A DNA stretch of 64,000 nucleotides from Zeugodacus cucurbitae (taxonomy: Eukaryota > Arthropoda > Insecta > Diptera > Tephritidae): positions 1,364,001-1,428,000 of the forward strand of contig NC_071671.1 of NCBI RefSeq assembly GCF_028554725.1, in the 5' to 3' direction. The position numbers were made by a program, and so were the translations under genes. The notes under the pieces are model-generated. The model was not told the DNA's origin and searched no databases. It saw only the letters and a list, made by a program, of their open reading frames with translations. Positions 1 to 13,199 of the stretch are shown in pieces. Positions within the stretch are counted from its first letter, which is position 1. Each line of letters begins with the position of its first letter.

Positions 1-1719
1 CGCACTAGCTGTCAGTTGGATACACACATACTCATACATTTACTAATATAATAAGCAAATTTCATCTCCTCCCTCCTCTACTACTCTCAGTTGTGGCCAC
101 TATAAACTTAACCGATGTGTGTATATTCATATATGGACTCCTTCCACTGTCCACCGTTTCTGTGTGTGCGTCCCAAAAAGCAATTCAACATGATTTTAGT
201 GTTTTCGAATTTGAATTTTAAACAAGTCATAATGTAATTTCACATTAGAAACTTTCACATAAACACGCACACACACACATATGCGCCTGTCCGAGATACT
301 CGCATTTCCCTACTTAAGCGCGCAAAGTTGGCTGGCATAGTTGAGTGGAAATTGTGTGCTAAGGATATGCTTTGCTAGTTATCCTGTAAGTTGTCCGCCG
401 CCGACATGCGACCGAAGACAGCGGGAGTTTTCGGAAATTTGCATACAATTCTGTGTGGGTATGTGTGTGAGTGTTTATGGATTTTTGGTTGTTTGTGGTG
501 GAGCGCAGAAATTAGCTTAAGCGTTGGTGGCAACGTTCAAATGTGAGACTATGTTGGAGGTACGAAGGATGGACGTACTAATTTAATGCTCAGAATGGAC
601 TAAAGACTTCTATATAAGATATAATGTGTTCTGAAAGTAAATAGCATAAAGCATGCATGAGTTGACTAAAAAGTATTTTGAAATTCAATTTTTTAACGAA
701 AATTCTTATTAGGTTTAAGAAGAAATGGTTTCAAATAGAAAATATATATAACTCTTTCACTACAACTACAAAATGGCCCCTAATCTCACTCACTCCCTCC
801 AGCTGCTCCGGTTATTTCACATTTTAATTATAACTGTTATTCAATGCCTCACACCCACAGAAGTATAGTTTTGCATGGGACCCCTTTTCAAGGCGACAAG
901 GATCAAATGCGCACAGTCCGATATTCAAATTAGTGCAGCAAACAGGCGTCATACGTTGTTGGTGTTATGGCTTTGAGTGGCTGTTTTTTGTTGCTGGTGG
1001 ACAGGAGTGGGGTGGCGACTTACAGACCACAGACAGCACTGTCCTGTGCTCATATTTTGTGCTTGATTATGCAAATGCACGACAATTTTCATAATTATAA
1101 TTAAAACATTCAACATTTTCGAATTAAAGTTGTGTCGCATTGTTTTTGTTTTTGTTTTACTTTTACTTCCACTATTGTTGGTGTTGGTGTAAAATGAAAA
1201 AGTTTGTGTTTTCACTGTTGACATAAAACATATGAAATATTGTAATTGAGAGATGTTAATAGTAAAATGTGGAATGAGTGAGAGCAGTAGCTTGTAGATT
1301 TTGGTCAAAAGCAATAAAAAAAGTTCAAAAATCTGTAAATTTAAAGGTGGTGGTGTAGTTTAATCTCGAAATATGGTCTGAAACAATGGAATTTGCTTAG
1401 CTCAATGACAGTAGGAGGATAGTTATTGAGGGTAGTCACATATTATAGCACATAATCGGGCCTTGTATTTCTGTAGGAAGTTACTTCGAGTTTCTCCATC
1501 TTTTTAAAGTGTGTACCCTGATGTTATCTGACAGTCAGAGGGCCATAAAAACTCAAGCCAACTTCAAATGACTCATGGAAGCTTCGTGAAATATCCAAAA
1601 ATATGCCCGTTTTTGGGTATCGCACACTACTTAGATTGATTGACGGCTAAGTGTCATGAAGAATGTTCTGTTCATCCTTGCAAGAATCTTCAAAATATTT
1701 TAAAAGGATTTAAAAACGG

Positions 1720-2036
1720 TTTTAAGTCAAGTTTGAGTTAAGTTTGAGTCAAGTTTAAGTTAAGTAAAACATAAGTTCAAATTAAGTTTAAATTAAGTTT
1801 CAGTTAAGAAAAAATTAGGTTTGAATTAAGTTTAAGCTGAGTATAATTTAAGTTTCGGTTAAGTTTAAATTAAGTCTAAGTTAAGTTTAAGTTTAAGTTA
1901 AGTAAACCATAAGTTCAAATTAAGTTTAAGTTAAGTTTCAGTTAAGACAAAATTAGGTTTAAATTAAGTTTAAGCTAAGTTTAATATAAGTTTCAGTTTA
2001 GTTTAAATTAAGTCTAAGTTAAGTTTAAGTTAAGTT
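1720..2036. repeat. TTAAGT-type degenerate tandem array with 138-bp higher-order unit
   Basis: The stretch is built almost only from AAGTTTAAGTTAAGTTTAAAT-like words of six and twelve bases. A longer unit is also visible: AAGTAAAACATAAGTTCAAA at 1762 recurs as AAGTAAACCATAAGTTCAAA at 1900. The following ~135 bases match in the same order, so the array was enlarged by duplication of a 138-bp block. Confidence 0.8.
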
Positions 2037-4768
2037 GTTCTTTAACTCTAAAAAGTGTTTTTCAAAACATTTAGGCTCTTACATGAAACCAAATATGGCT
2101 AACGACCTCTCTACAACCCCAAATTTATTAAAAACTATTAATAATTCTTCCACTCACATAATAAATTAAATACACATTGCATAATAAATTAAATTCATTT
2201 TCGTATATGTCCTCGGCCAATGTAATTGCGAAATGCTAGTCAAAATGGACTTTAATTGAAATTCAGTTGCCATTAAATGTGTTCCGAAATGAAAATCGAG
2301 TATACGCCACCGCAGACCAACACACACACACAAAAATATGTTACATAAAACGCATATAACGGTATATATTGTATGCCACACACACACCACACTTGGTTGC
2401 TGAGAAAGCTTTGACATTTCATCACGTCAAAATTTGCCAACCACTACACTTGCAAGCACATACGATAGCTCTGTGGGGATGAGGGCTCGGTCACATTAGA
2501 TGCATGAAATCTTAATTTATTCCATTTTAAACGACAACATACTCGCATTCACCGCAACGCTAATGAAAGTTCGCAGCGCTCAGCTCAGCGCTTGCAGAAC
2601 TATTTTCAATAATATGCAGGAGCAATAAGCGTAGCAACAACAATAATCAGCATAGGTCTCGTTGAATGGTTGGGGTGGAGGCGGAATTGAGCAAGACTGT
2701 GGGTATAATAAAATTGTAAACGCGACCATAGGGATAATTAGAAAGCATTCAGCTGCGGCAATAAACCCACCTTCCCACACACACAGACACATACATACAT
2801 ACTAACAGACACACATATGTGATTGCATTAACTGTAATTTTCTTGGAAGTGGCGGAATTGCCTTGGCCATCCTTCGTGGTCGTTTCTAATTTCAATAAGA
2901 GAGTGTGAGTGACAGCGGTTGCGGGGCAAAGTCACAGCGCAGCTATATACCGTTACCGTTACTCACACACATGCCTAGCGGTTTATAATATGAACAGTTA
3001 GTTAGTTAGCAGCGCTTTGGGGCCGGCAAGCGAGGCGTAAAGTTTTCCGAGCCGATACAATTGCCACGTCGCCGAAAGCCAAGCCAAAGACGCCGCTGCT
3101 GCTGAAAAGACGAGAGAAATCTCATAGCTACTTTCTTGCACACACACATACTAAGAGAGAGAAGAGAACGGAGGGAGGTGGCAGGAGCTGGGTGGTGTCT
3201 GCTGCATTTCGACTTGGACAGGACGACCGAATAATCTTCAACATTTAATTAGTGTTTCAATACATGCCAAGCGGCATAAGGAACACGCGCACACAGCAAC
3301 AACAACAACAACAGCATAAGAGCTTGTTGGCAAATCACATGTGTAGAAGATATAAATACATTGAAAATCACTAACACACAAGCCAATATAATGTGTGAGT
3401 CTGCAAGGACATGGGGAGGCAGCAGTCGCAAGTGAATAAGTCTACATGCAGAGCAGAAGGAAGGCAGCGCGTGGGTTGTGGCAGTCAGTTTGGTTCTTTG
3501 CTGGCTAAGAATTGCGGACAGACTGGCGAGCAGAGCTGTAGCGGCGGCCGCAGGCAGTCGGCAACATTGAATGGCGATAGTTATGCAGATTCCATGCCAA
3601 CACCTTCGCCAGCACACAACAACAACAACACATACACAAACACATGAGCAAATAGACGCACACATGCTTAAGCTTACTTTGGACACAGGCATCTACGCAA
3701 ACACACACACACACTTGGGTTTAGGGAGGATGGTGGAAGGAGTGTGGCAGTTTCGTTGTATACACTTACACAATTGCCTTTTATAATTAATTTTGCAGTT
3801 AAGTTTATTTCAAGAAAGTTTAAATATTCCCATCCGCCCGGGCACACGCTCGTTCGCTCGCTCGCTTCACTGACCTCTGGCATAGCAACAACATAGCGTT
3901 GATTGTTTTTGGGCCATAAATACTCGTATGAGTGTATATTGAATTGTTGCGGTGTGGCGAGTGGCGGTGGTGTGTGCGGCGGAGCGCATGCAAATTCGAA
4001 TTCGACCAAAATCTTATTCACATTTCACAAATTTATTAGAAGGCGAGGAGCTGGAGGCAGCGGGAGCGCACAAGTGGCTGCAAAGGATAAGGCAAACTTA
4101 TTACGATGCCTTTTCAATAAGTAGCTGCGGTAACTTAATACCAAGTAGTTTTATTGGTGGCGCTGGGGAAGGAGAGGTGGCTCAGTGGTTGAAATTCATG
4201 TAACTAAAGCAAATGACATGGAAATCAGAGCCGCAGCGATAGTTGGGGAAGGATGAAGTTTGTTTGTGCGACTGTGTGTGTTGCAGCAAGATGTTAGCGA
4301 ACCCAAAGGAGTGAGTCAAAATATAAACTAAAGTTTCGCTGCCAAATATACCTGAAATTACCCAGAATTATACATAAATCTGAGTTACTTGTTTGCGCGC
4401 TAATTAAGAAATGAGTATGTGAGGTCCGATTTACAAGCAGATTTAAGCTGAGTAAACTGTACCGAAATCTTAAATCAATATTAAATAACTTATGGATGGA
4501 AAATTAATAGTAATGAGTTGAACTGGTTCTTTACGAAAATAACTTAAGTCGACTTAGAGGGCTAAGAGGGTAAATTGGATTTCTAACTTCTTATCCTTTT
4601 TGCCATATTTTAGACTTTCGATAAAATATCTCATCGAGACTCGAACAAGTTGGTTTTAATGTACCAAATTACTGGCATTCCTAATTTCCTGAAAATAAGT
4701 CTCCCAAATTCCTCGAAACATTAACTCTGAGACATGTGTAGCGTATTCTCGAGAAAATTCGAAAATTT

Positions 4769-4990
4769 GTGTTAAAAAATTAAGAAAATTTTCGTTTTTC
4801 AAAAAAGCATTTCATTCGTCTACATTAATGAGGTCGTCTTCAATGTAGTCCTCATTTGATATAATGCTTTTATGCCAGCGCTTCTTCCAATCATCGAAGC
4901 ACTGCTCAAACTCGCTTTATGGAATAACCTATGGTTCTTTCAGTGGTTTCTCGTATGCTCGCTTAAAATTCCCGTTATTTTTTGAACACA
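4769..4990 (-). mobile_element. Mariner-family remnant with transposase C-terminus
   Basis: The right end reads TCCCGTTATTTTTTGAACACA. The left end is a degraded inverted copy (GTGTTAAAAAATTAAGAAAA). On the minus strand from about 4920 to 4812 an open frame reads FEQCFDDWKKRWHK and ends LINVDE and a stop. This is the usual mariner transposase C-terminus (established family pattern: a WKKRWHKC-like motif and a short tail). The rest of the transposase is missing, so it is dead. Confidence 0.65.
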
Positions 4991-7910
4991 TCTTAAATAA
5001 CAGTTATTTGAAACAACCTCTCAGATTTGAAGAAATTGCAACAGATTTCCGTCCATGTCATTCTAGTTTGAATGAAGCAACCGAATACAGCCTAAGCAAA
5101 TAACTAATCTAATTATGCTGAATACAAAATTATCTGCAACTACAGCAACCAAACGGCATTAACGGTATCGCCTAAGCCACAAACACTCATAAACACATAC
5201 TCAAACACAAACTGATGTCTTTCGATGAAATGAATGAAATTGTTGACTGCTTACATACGAATACTTCGAACGGCTGGCAGTTGAGCTGATTACTTGCAAA
5301 ACGGACACCCGCACTCCCACACACACACAGCAACACTCAGAGTAATGCACTCATACAACGGCATAATGTACGGTTGCTGCAACCAAGCAGTTGTTGTGTG
5401 TGTCACTATCGGCGACTTGAACATGATCGGTGACATGTTCTGGGCCATGCGAGGATTTGTGTTGCACGGACAGTGTAGCCACTACATACATATACAAATA
5501 CGAACAAATGCTGGTCGAGAGTTTTTGTGAACTTATGTGTGCGTTTGTGTGGGTGCTGCTGCTGCAGTCGCTGTCAACGCTGGCAGCGACGTTGCTGGCG
5601 ACAGCGCTCTTAAATATGCAACATGCCACAGCAACCTGGTCCAGAGGCAAGACCACACTTTTTGCAGCAGCAACAACAACAAGCTAAGTTAATAACAATA
5701 AAACTGAGAATAACTCGTGCAACAACAACAACAACAGCTGCTAGCATACTAATGTGCAACACTGCTGCAATGTATGTATTATATATATGTATGTACTCAT
5801 AGATTGTAAATATGCACACAAATACCAATGCAGCCGAGCAAAATTGCACAGGCAGTCACGCTGCAAGAGCAGAGCATTAAAATGTCATGCAAACACACAC
5901 ACACAAACAACACACGTAGCAGCCTCTCAATAACACTGCTTTGCAAAATTCTACATTTTCTTCATTAAAATGCTCCCCCAATTCATGCCAGCCAAAATGC
6001 TTGCCGGACACTTCCTTTGCAGGCGCCAGGCAACAACAACAACAAACAGCCTGGTTTCTACATAGCACTGCTACGCCTTTCATTCCTAATTTAAATGCAA
6101 ATGAGATTCATTTGAGGATGTCGACGACAAGTAGAGACGCAACTCAAGCCAATAACAACAAATACAACAACAATCGCATGTTTAATACACGCCACACAAC
6201 ACAGTGACGCTTGATAAAATATGCAAGTTTAAAAACGTTAGCAGCAACGTTGGCGTCGATGCTGGCGGCAAGTATGACGTCCAGCAACGCCTGCTTGCCT
6301 GCTTTTCCAGCACTGCAGCTAGTGCGTGCTGTTGTTGCTGCTGCTGCTGGTCGGTTGCTGCCGGCAATGATGACACTAACCACACCATTTTGTCCATACA
6401 GTTGCTCTAACTATCATTGTATTTGTGATTCTGCATACATATGTTGTTCTTTCTACAAGCATAGCATACACACAGACGCAGATGCCGGACCAAGACGATA
6501 GACCGAAAGTGTGGAGTCTATTACCTATATTAGCTCACAGTGGTTATTCAAGCAAAATTATAGCTTTTCTTTAAATGATTTATAATATTCCAACAACAAT
6601 ATATCCTTACATTAAAAATAGTAAAATGTATATAAACATGCTGAGAACCTTCCTTATCTAAAGTCACAGTTAAAAATACCGAAAAACTACCAAAAAAACG
6701 CCACTGTATTAACACCGAAGGGACTAGTTCTAGATTTATGCTAAGTAGATTCAAACTGTGCGAAATAGTACTAGAAGTGCCTGAAAAAACAACAACACCC
6801 CGTCCCCAGCATTTGCTTGCATTTATGGAAAGTCAACGAAAATATTGCCACAAAACACAGCAGAGAAAGAGCAAAACCCAAAGTCGACGCAAACAGCGCA
6901 GTCTCAGCGGCATTAGACACAACTAGCAACGGTCATTGCACATGCAGCTGCTGCTAGAACTTCTTAGAAGCTGGCTTGTATAATACCCACACACCTCACA
7001 CAGAATAGCCACAAAAATACACACACATGTGTACGAAGGACATCGTTGCTGCAGCTAATATGCCGGCATAATGCATATGCAATATATATTGCCTACATTT
7101 AGGCGTCTGCACTAATATGTTACTTTGCTGTAGCATACTTTCAGACAACCGAGCAACGTTTGCTGTGCCTGCCAAGCGCATTAACGCTGAGCTAGCTACG
7201 CTTTCGCCTGGCCAATTGTTGAGGCGTTCAGCTGCAAGTCGCATGCATGTTGCTCTGCCAAGTGCAATAATCAGTGTTGGTGTTGAGATTTTTGCATATG
7301 CAAAGTACACACATGAAAAGCACAATGCCAACTGTCAGGTGCCAGGTGAGGCAGACAAAGCAGTTGCCAGTTGGTCAGAATGAGATAGCGAATGTGAATT
7401 CATTTATGCAGCTGCATTTAACAGCATGAGCAGACAGGTGTGTGTGTGTTTGTGTGCCGAAAATTAGCATCGAAATGCCAACGCATTAGAAATTTCGCCA
7501 CCCGAGAAAAGAAGACAACATAAAATGAAGACTGCAAGCGACACACAGACGACGCACAGATAGCCAGACAGACAGACAAGCGGACAACGGCAGATGAAAG
7601 CAGTGTAGACGTCGCAAACGGACAGTCTCAGCGACTTTGGCCACTGGAGAGCTTGCACTTTTGACAAACTGACTAAAGGCCTAAAGCTCCGAGCTAAGCA
7701 AGTGAAGCAGTGATGGATTTCACTTGTAGCAAACTAAACAGTTATATTTGCCTGCGCAGCTGTGTGCCTGTGTCATGCAAGTGTCACTACTTTCTTTCAT
7801 CACTTAGAGAAGTTAGCTGGCAAGAGTAATATTTTGTGGCTTTAATTTCTGGGGAAGTGAATTGACATTTGTCTTGTAGATGGGGGAAGATGCTGAAATA
7901 ATTTTTTATA

Positions 7911-8245
7911 TTAGGTCTATAACTTTGCTTCCGCCGTTTTTTTTTGTATAATAATTTGGGTTAATGTTGATACAAATGTCCAAGATCGATATAAAACGAT
8001 TTAATCGATTTAATCGACCAGTGCTTGACCCTAGAGACATTCCCGCAAACGTCGAGAATTCAGCACAAAAAGTGACATTTTCAGTTGAGAATAAGTTTGG
8101 GATGCAAACAGATCTCTACAAATATTTTGTTGGCTTAATATTGACACAAATGTCCAAGATCGATATAAAAAAACGATCTAATCGATCAGTGCTTGACCCT
8201 AGAGACATCTATTGGAAAACGGCGGAAGCAAAGTTGTAGATCTAA
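7911..8245. mobile_element. 335-bp TA-flanked MITE with internal direct repeat
   Basis: The left end TTAGGTCTATAACTTTGC and the right end GCAAAGTTGTAGATCTAA are inverted copies. They continue through CTTCCGCCGTTTT and its complement, about 30 bp with few mismatches. TA dinucleotides flank both ends (7909-7910 and 8246-8247), as expected of Tc1/mariner-type insertion. Inside, a block with CAAATGTCCAAGATCGATAT, GTGCTTGACCCTAGAGACAT and runs of TAATCGA occurs twice, 174 bp apart. No transposase is encoded. Confidence 0.75.
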
Positions 8246-8475
8246 TATCTTCATTGGAATGTGTAGCTCAATAATATCAGTTCCCCAAAGGCATTTTAAG
8301 TCATCCTAACTACTCAGCTATTGTCTAAGCAGGTATGTATATTTATATTATCTAGAGTACATCTATACAAAATTTGCCATTACTTTTACTGTCAAAAAAT
8401 ATTTATAATTTATAATTTCATTGATTTCAAAAATCGACCTTATTTACATTCAGTTCAGTTTTTGATCACACGCGG

Positions 8476-8560
8476 TGTGTTCAAAAAATAACGGGAATTT
8501 TCGTTTTCTGAAAAAAAGTTATTCATTCGTCTACATTAATATTGTCGCCTTCGGTATTAA
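8476..8560 (-). mobile_element. Mariner-family terminal fragment
   Basis: It carries the terminal inverted repeat TGTGTTCAAAAAATAACGGG. On the minus strand just inside, a frame ends EGDNINVDE and a stop, matching the C-terminal tail of the copy at 4.8-5.0 kb. Only one end is present. Confidence 0.55.
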
Positions 8561-11500
8561 GAACTTACTTCAGAGCCTTTTCATTCCTTGTTTAAACATA
8601 TGAAAATGTATAATATTTTAATGAAATAGAAAAGGAATCATTTACGGGCCCCACAACCTAAACAAGTAGTGTTAACAGAATTTCCCAGGAACGTGCTCAA
8701 TTTCATGCACACAAGTGATAGCGCACACTACTACAAAGACACAAAGATATAAATACAAGCAATCCGAACATTTACCTTAATTTTTGTGGCAGAGAAAAAT
8801 AATTTGAGAATATTTAAATGTGTTAAGTGTGTGGGCTGAGTCGAAACTCAAAATAAGTATTTCTATAACTATATATACCAAGTTTCAAATGCCTGCACGT
8901 GTGTGCTTGCCAATTGCCTACGAAATTTGCGCAAATTTGTTGTTGATTATTACATTTATTTGTTGTGTGCAACAACAAAAAAAAGAGAGAGCAAATCCAA
9001 ATTGGATACATCGAATTTTCCGAGCAATTCTCATGGCATACTATTAGCCAATATTTATATATGTGTACTGGTGTTTGTGTTGCTAAAGCATTTTCGAGCC
9101 AAATACGAAAATAAAATACGATAAAAATAGCTGTACTCAACAACAATACAGTTAAGTCGTCCTTTTCCTGCAGCTTGAATAACATTTGAATTATGCAATT
9201 GTTTATTTTTGCTACTTTTATTCGAGATTCTGAATTGTGTGCGTACACCTCAGCTGCTGGAATTCTTTTTTCTTGCGTTGTAGGTGTAGAAGGTATCGTA
9301 GTAAAATTGCTCCTGTGTGTGGGTATGTTTCGAAATTCGGCACCATCCTCGGGGTGTTGAAGTGCGTAAATGCCTCTCTAAATGTGTGTAATTGTTGCAA
9401 GTAATTGTGTATAAAGATTTCCAAGTGCTTCTACTTACTCTACTCACAGACTCTTTCTGTTGATAGCATTTAATTTTTTGTGTATTTTATTGTAAATGCG
9501 AACGTAACAGTCACCGGAAATGTCGGTAATTTAAAGTTTGGAAGGTTTGAAGAATCAAACATTATAAAAACAGTTTAAAGAAACGGTTTACCTTTCGATT
9601 TCTGTGACTTTTATTGGCTATACTTAGCAAAAGGTGAACACTGTAAGCAAAATATAAGAACTTGGACTCATTTGACAACGCTGTCTCATAAAATAAAAAA
9701 AAATGTTGTTCAGAAACTGTATAAAATAATAGTTAGGACTTGAAACTAGTTACAAAGTAATATAAATTGGACCACTTAAATAACTCTACTTCTAAATTCA
9801 ATGATATGATGGAAATCCGATAAATTTTAGTAGTCTTCGCAGAATTGCTTGAAATTACTTGCTTTAAGTCTTTTGTCTAGAAGCGAACCTCTTCTTCTCA
9901 AATATTATCAATTCAAATTTATTGTCAAAGTTAACAATAACTCTTCGTCTCCACGCCACCTTCGTTTGTCATGCAAGAGACGCCATAATTTGCTAAGGTT
10001 AATTAGATTGCCAGGACAATAGGGACTGAGGCAAGTGCATAATTCACACACTCAATAATAGAAATGGCGGATATAAGCACAAAAAAACAACAACAAGCAT
10101 ATAACAAAGGGCCAGGAGGTGGTGGAGTAGTCAACAGTTAAGTAGGCGCACAAGCTACAGAAGGAGCTCCAACACAACTACACCTCTCTCACCTCCTTTG
10201 TTCAGTTTTTTACTGCCACTATTGCCAGGTAGTTGTAACTATTATTGTTGGCAGTTAGACGAACGAACGAACGGTACTGTGTGGAGTCACCGATTTCAGC
10301 GTTGAACATATGCACAAGTACTTGGCGTCATTAACTCTATAACTGTATGTGTAGACATGTATGTGTGTGTGTGTGAATATGCTTAATTGGCTGTTGGCTT
10401 TTAATATTGTCCTTGTTATTGTTGTTGTTTTTTGTTTTTATTGCCATTTTCGTTTTTTGTCGATAGTTGAGTTGCAGTTGCAGTTGTTTTAGTTGTAGGC
10501 TCATAACTTTTTAATGAGGCTAATTGAATGTGCTACCAGCCAGCAAGCAGTAGCCTTGTTCGCTGAGTGTAGAGGAGGTGGCCTGAAGTTGAAGGCGTCA
10601 GCAATGGCCACAAAAACACGAAGCGTCGGTGGATTGGTGAAATTTGCAGAGACACAGCAGGTGAAGTCGATGACTTTAGCACACTGATTAGTTTTGTTTT
10701 TGTTGCAATGTGGCTCATTGTCTTTTCGGTTCTTTTGCCTACCTGCATACACACACCCACACACACACATACACCTGAAGGTAATTGATTAGCTGCTCTG
10801 CGTGGGTGTTGTGCTGTTGGGGCTGCACTGAGTGACAACTAGGCGCTGCTGAGCTGCATTATTCAAGTTTATTAGGCCATAATGGCGGCAAGTGTAGGGC
10901 ATAAAATGCTAATGATGTATAATTAATGGCCAGATTGGAATTATTATAGAGAAAATGACGAGCTGGGGGATTGCTGGTGGACAGGGGAAGTTAACACAAT
11001 ATACAATATGCGCAATTTAGTGACTTTCATATATGATGAAGGAGCTCTATATAATCACATTCAGCATTTGTTGGCTCAACTGTGCACCTGCTCATCGATT
11101 TTATATATCTAATTTGCTTGCTTCAGCTGCAATAATCTATATAGAATACATATATGCTTTAACTTAATTAAAAGTGATTGCAACCCCGCTCTCCACACTC
11201 TCCACACACGCCTGCCACGCCACCGGTGATTGCATGTGTGCGCCATAAAGTCGTGAATAAATTTCCAAGTTATCAATTACAGTTGCGGCTAATGCAGAAT
11301 GTCAAGTCAAAGTAGGCTCCTCGACGCGCTGGCTAAGTGACAGCTGGAAAGATAGACGGTAGACGAGCGAGCGCATTGTCGAGTTGGTTGAAAACACAAC
11401 AGTTTGCAAACTAAGTCATAGAAGGATGTTGGTGAGGCCAGCAAAAATGTGTTGTTGTTGTTGTGGTAGGTGGCAAACATTTAGCTAATTTCTAATGCAT

Positions 11501-13199
11501 TTATTGTTAGAGTATGTGTGTTTGTGTGCAATTTACTTCTGCAATTGTGTAATTAAATTCACCGCCACAATTACAGTTCGAGCTTGTATGCCTGCTACAC
11601 TTGCAACACGCCATTATTTTACGTGCAACATGCGCACTACAACTACAAGAAATGGCAAGAAAAACTCATTTAACAAAATGAATTATTATGAAAGCATTTG
11701 AAAATGCAATTCTCATTCAAATGCCGCATACTAGCACCTGTCTCTGCTGCCCCTACTGCCATTCTGCGCACCAGTAATTACTTATAACCGTTTTTCTTTC
11801 GATAACCCCAACCTATTGAGACCGCTCACACTCTCCTTTAGCCTTTAATGAGTAATTACTTCGTAAGTTCTGTAGCTGTTGTTGTTGCTATTCGACTTTT
11901 ATTAGTTTTACATATTACTTTTAGTATTTTTTGTTTTGTTTTTGCTGTTGCATTTCAGCTTTTTTTCATTTATTTGTGGTAGTTGCAGTTATGTTTTTGC
12001 CCTCGCTGCCAAATGCAAAGAAGGCAACCATTCGTTTCTGTCATTGAAGATGACATTTACATTTGGGTGCAACCGTTAGAAGTCGCTGCTTCGTCTTGTT
12101 TAGCCCACTTAGTTGTCCTTCGGCATAATTAATGTTGCTGCACAAGTCTATTATGAATTATTTGTTTGAATGAATGGTGTTTTTATTATTGTAAATTTAT
12201 GAAAAATTACTTAAAATATTTTAAACTTACGTATGAGAAAATCAGGAAGTGATTAGTCAGAAGAATAAGAAGTTGCTCTGAAGGTTCGCATTAACTGATC
12301 GATTTCTATGAGAACCTAATATTGTTCAAAGAGTTCCCAGTAACTTATCGATATCTCTGAGGAGCTCCTTTATGATGGCTTCAGCTGTCGGAAAGTGAGC
12401 CAAAGAATTCTCGATCTCGAAAATCTTATGTTTGACAATATCAAGTGTTCTTAGAAAGTTGCCTCAAAAAGCTATAATCAGTTTCTTGTCCTTTCAAGAA
12501 CTTTGAAGTCCGAAATTTAATCTATATAAAGTCTTCTTAAAAGAGAAGCGAAGCCGTACCAATAAATTGCCTTTATTACCAAAATCATTGTCAATATATA
12601 TTTCCCATGCGAACTTGATATTTAATTTAACTGCTCAGCAGCATATCGTTCTTCTCCGTCTCCAATTGCACCTAGAGCTCACATATTGCCATAAAAAAAG
12701 GTTATTATCGCGTAGATTGCCAAAAAATGGAATCCAGAGGGGTGCATCTAAAAAACGAAATCACAAAGCGGACGCAATATCCGAGCGGGCAAACAAGTAG
12801 ACACCATAAGAAATAACAAAACAGGGATCCGAAATGTAAAAATAGAAAAAGTCCAGGGGTAACAGCGTCGCACAGTCACACAGGTCTCAATATGAGGCGC
12901 ATTGCCAGCAACGGCGGCTCCACCAATCAGCAGTCGCATATGCGGACGCAATCAGCCTCACACATAGAAGACGAGTTGGGTGAAATTGAATTGCGCTTTG
13001 CAAAGGGGAAATCGTGGACTTTTTCATTTTCTTAGGCATACTGCCACCAAAACTCATAGCGGCACTTACTTGCATTGAGGCAACCGACAGGTGGCATGTG
13101 GCATGCGCGTACTGCGGTCCCATCTCTACACATGTCTGATGAGAATTAATTGAAAAAATAGAAAAAGAAATCGGTGGCAATTTGCATTGCGCCTAAAAA

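Noticed and set aside
2940..3010. TATA-like words followed by AGTTAGTTAG as a promoter
   Set aside because: The spacing between the TATA-like words and any initiator-like sequence does not fit a core promoter.
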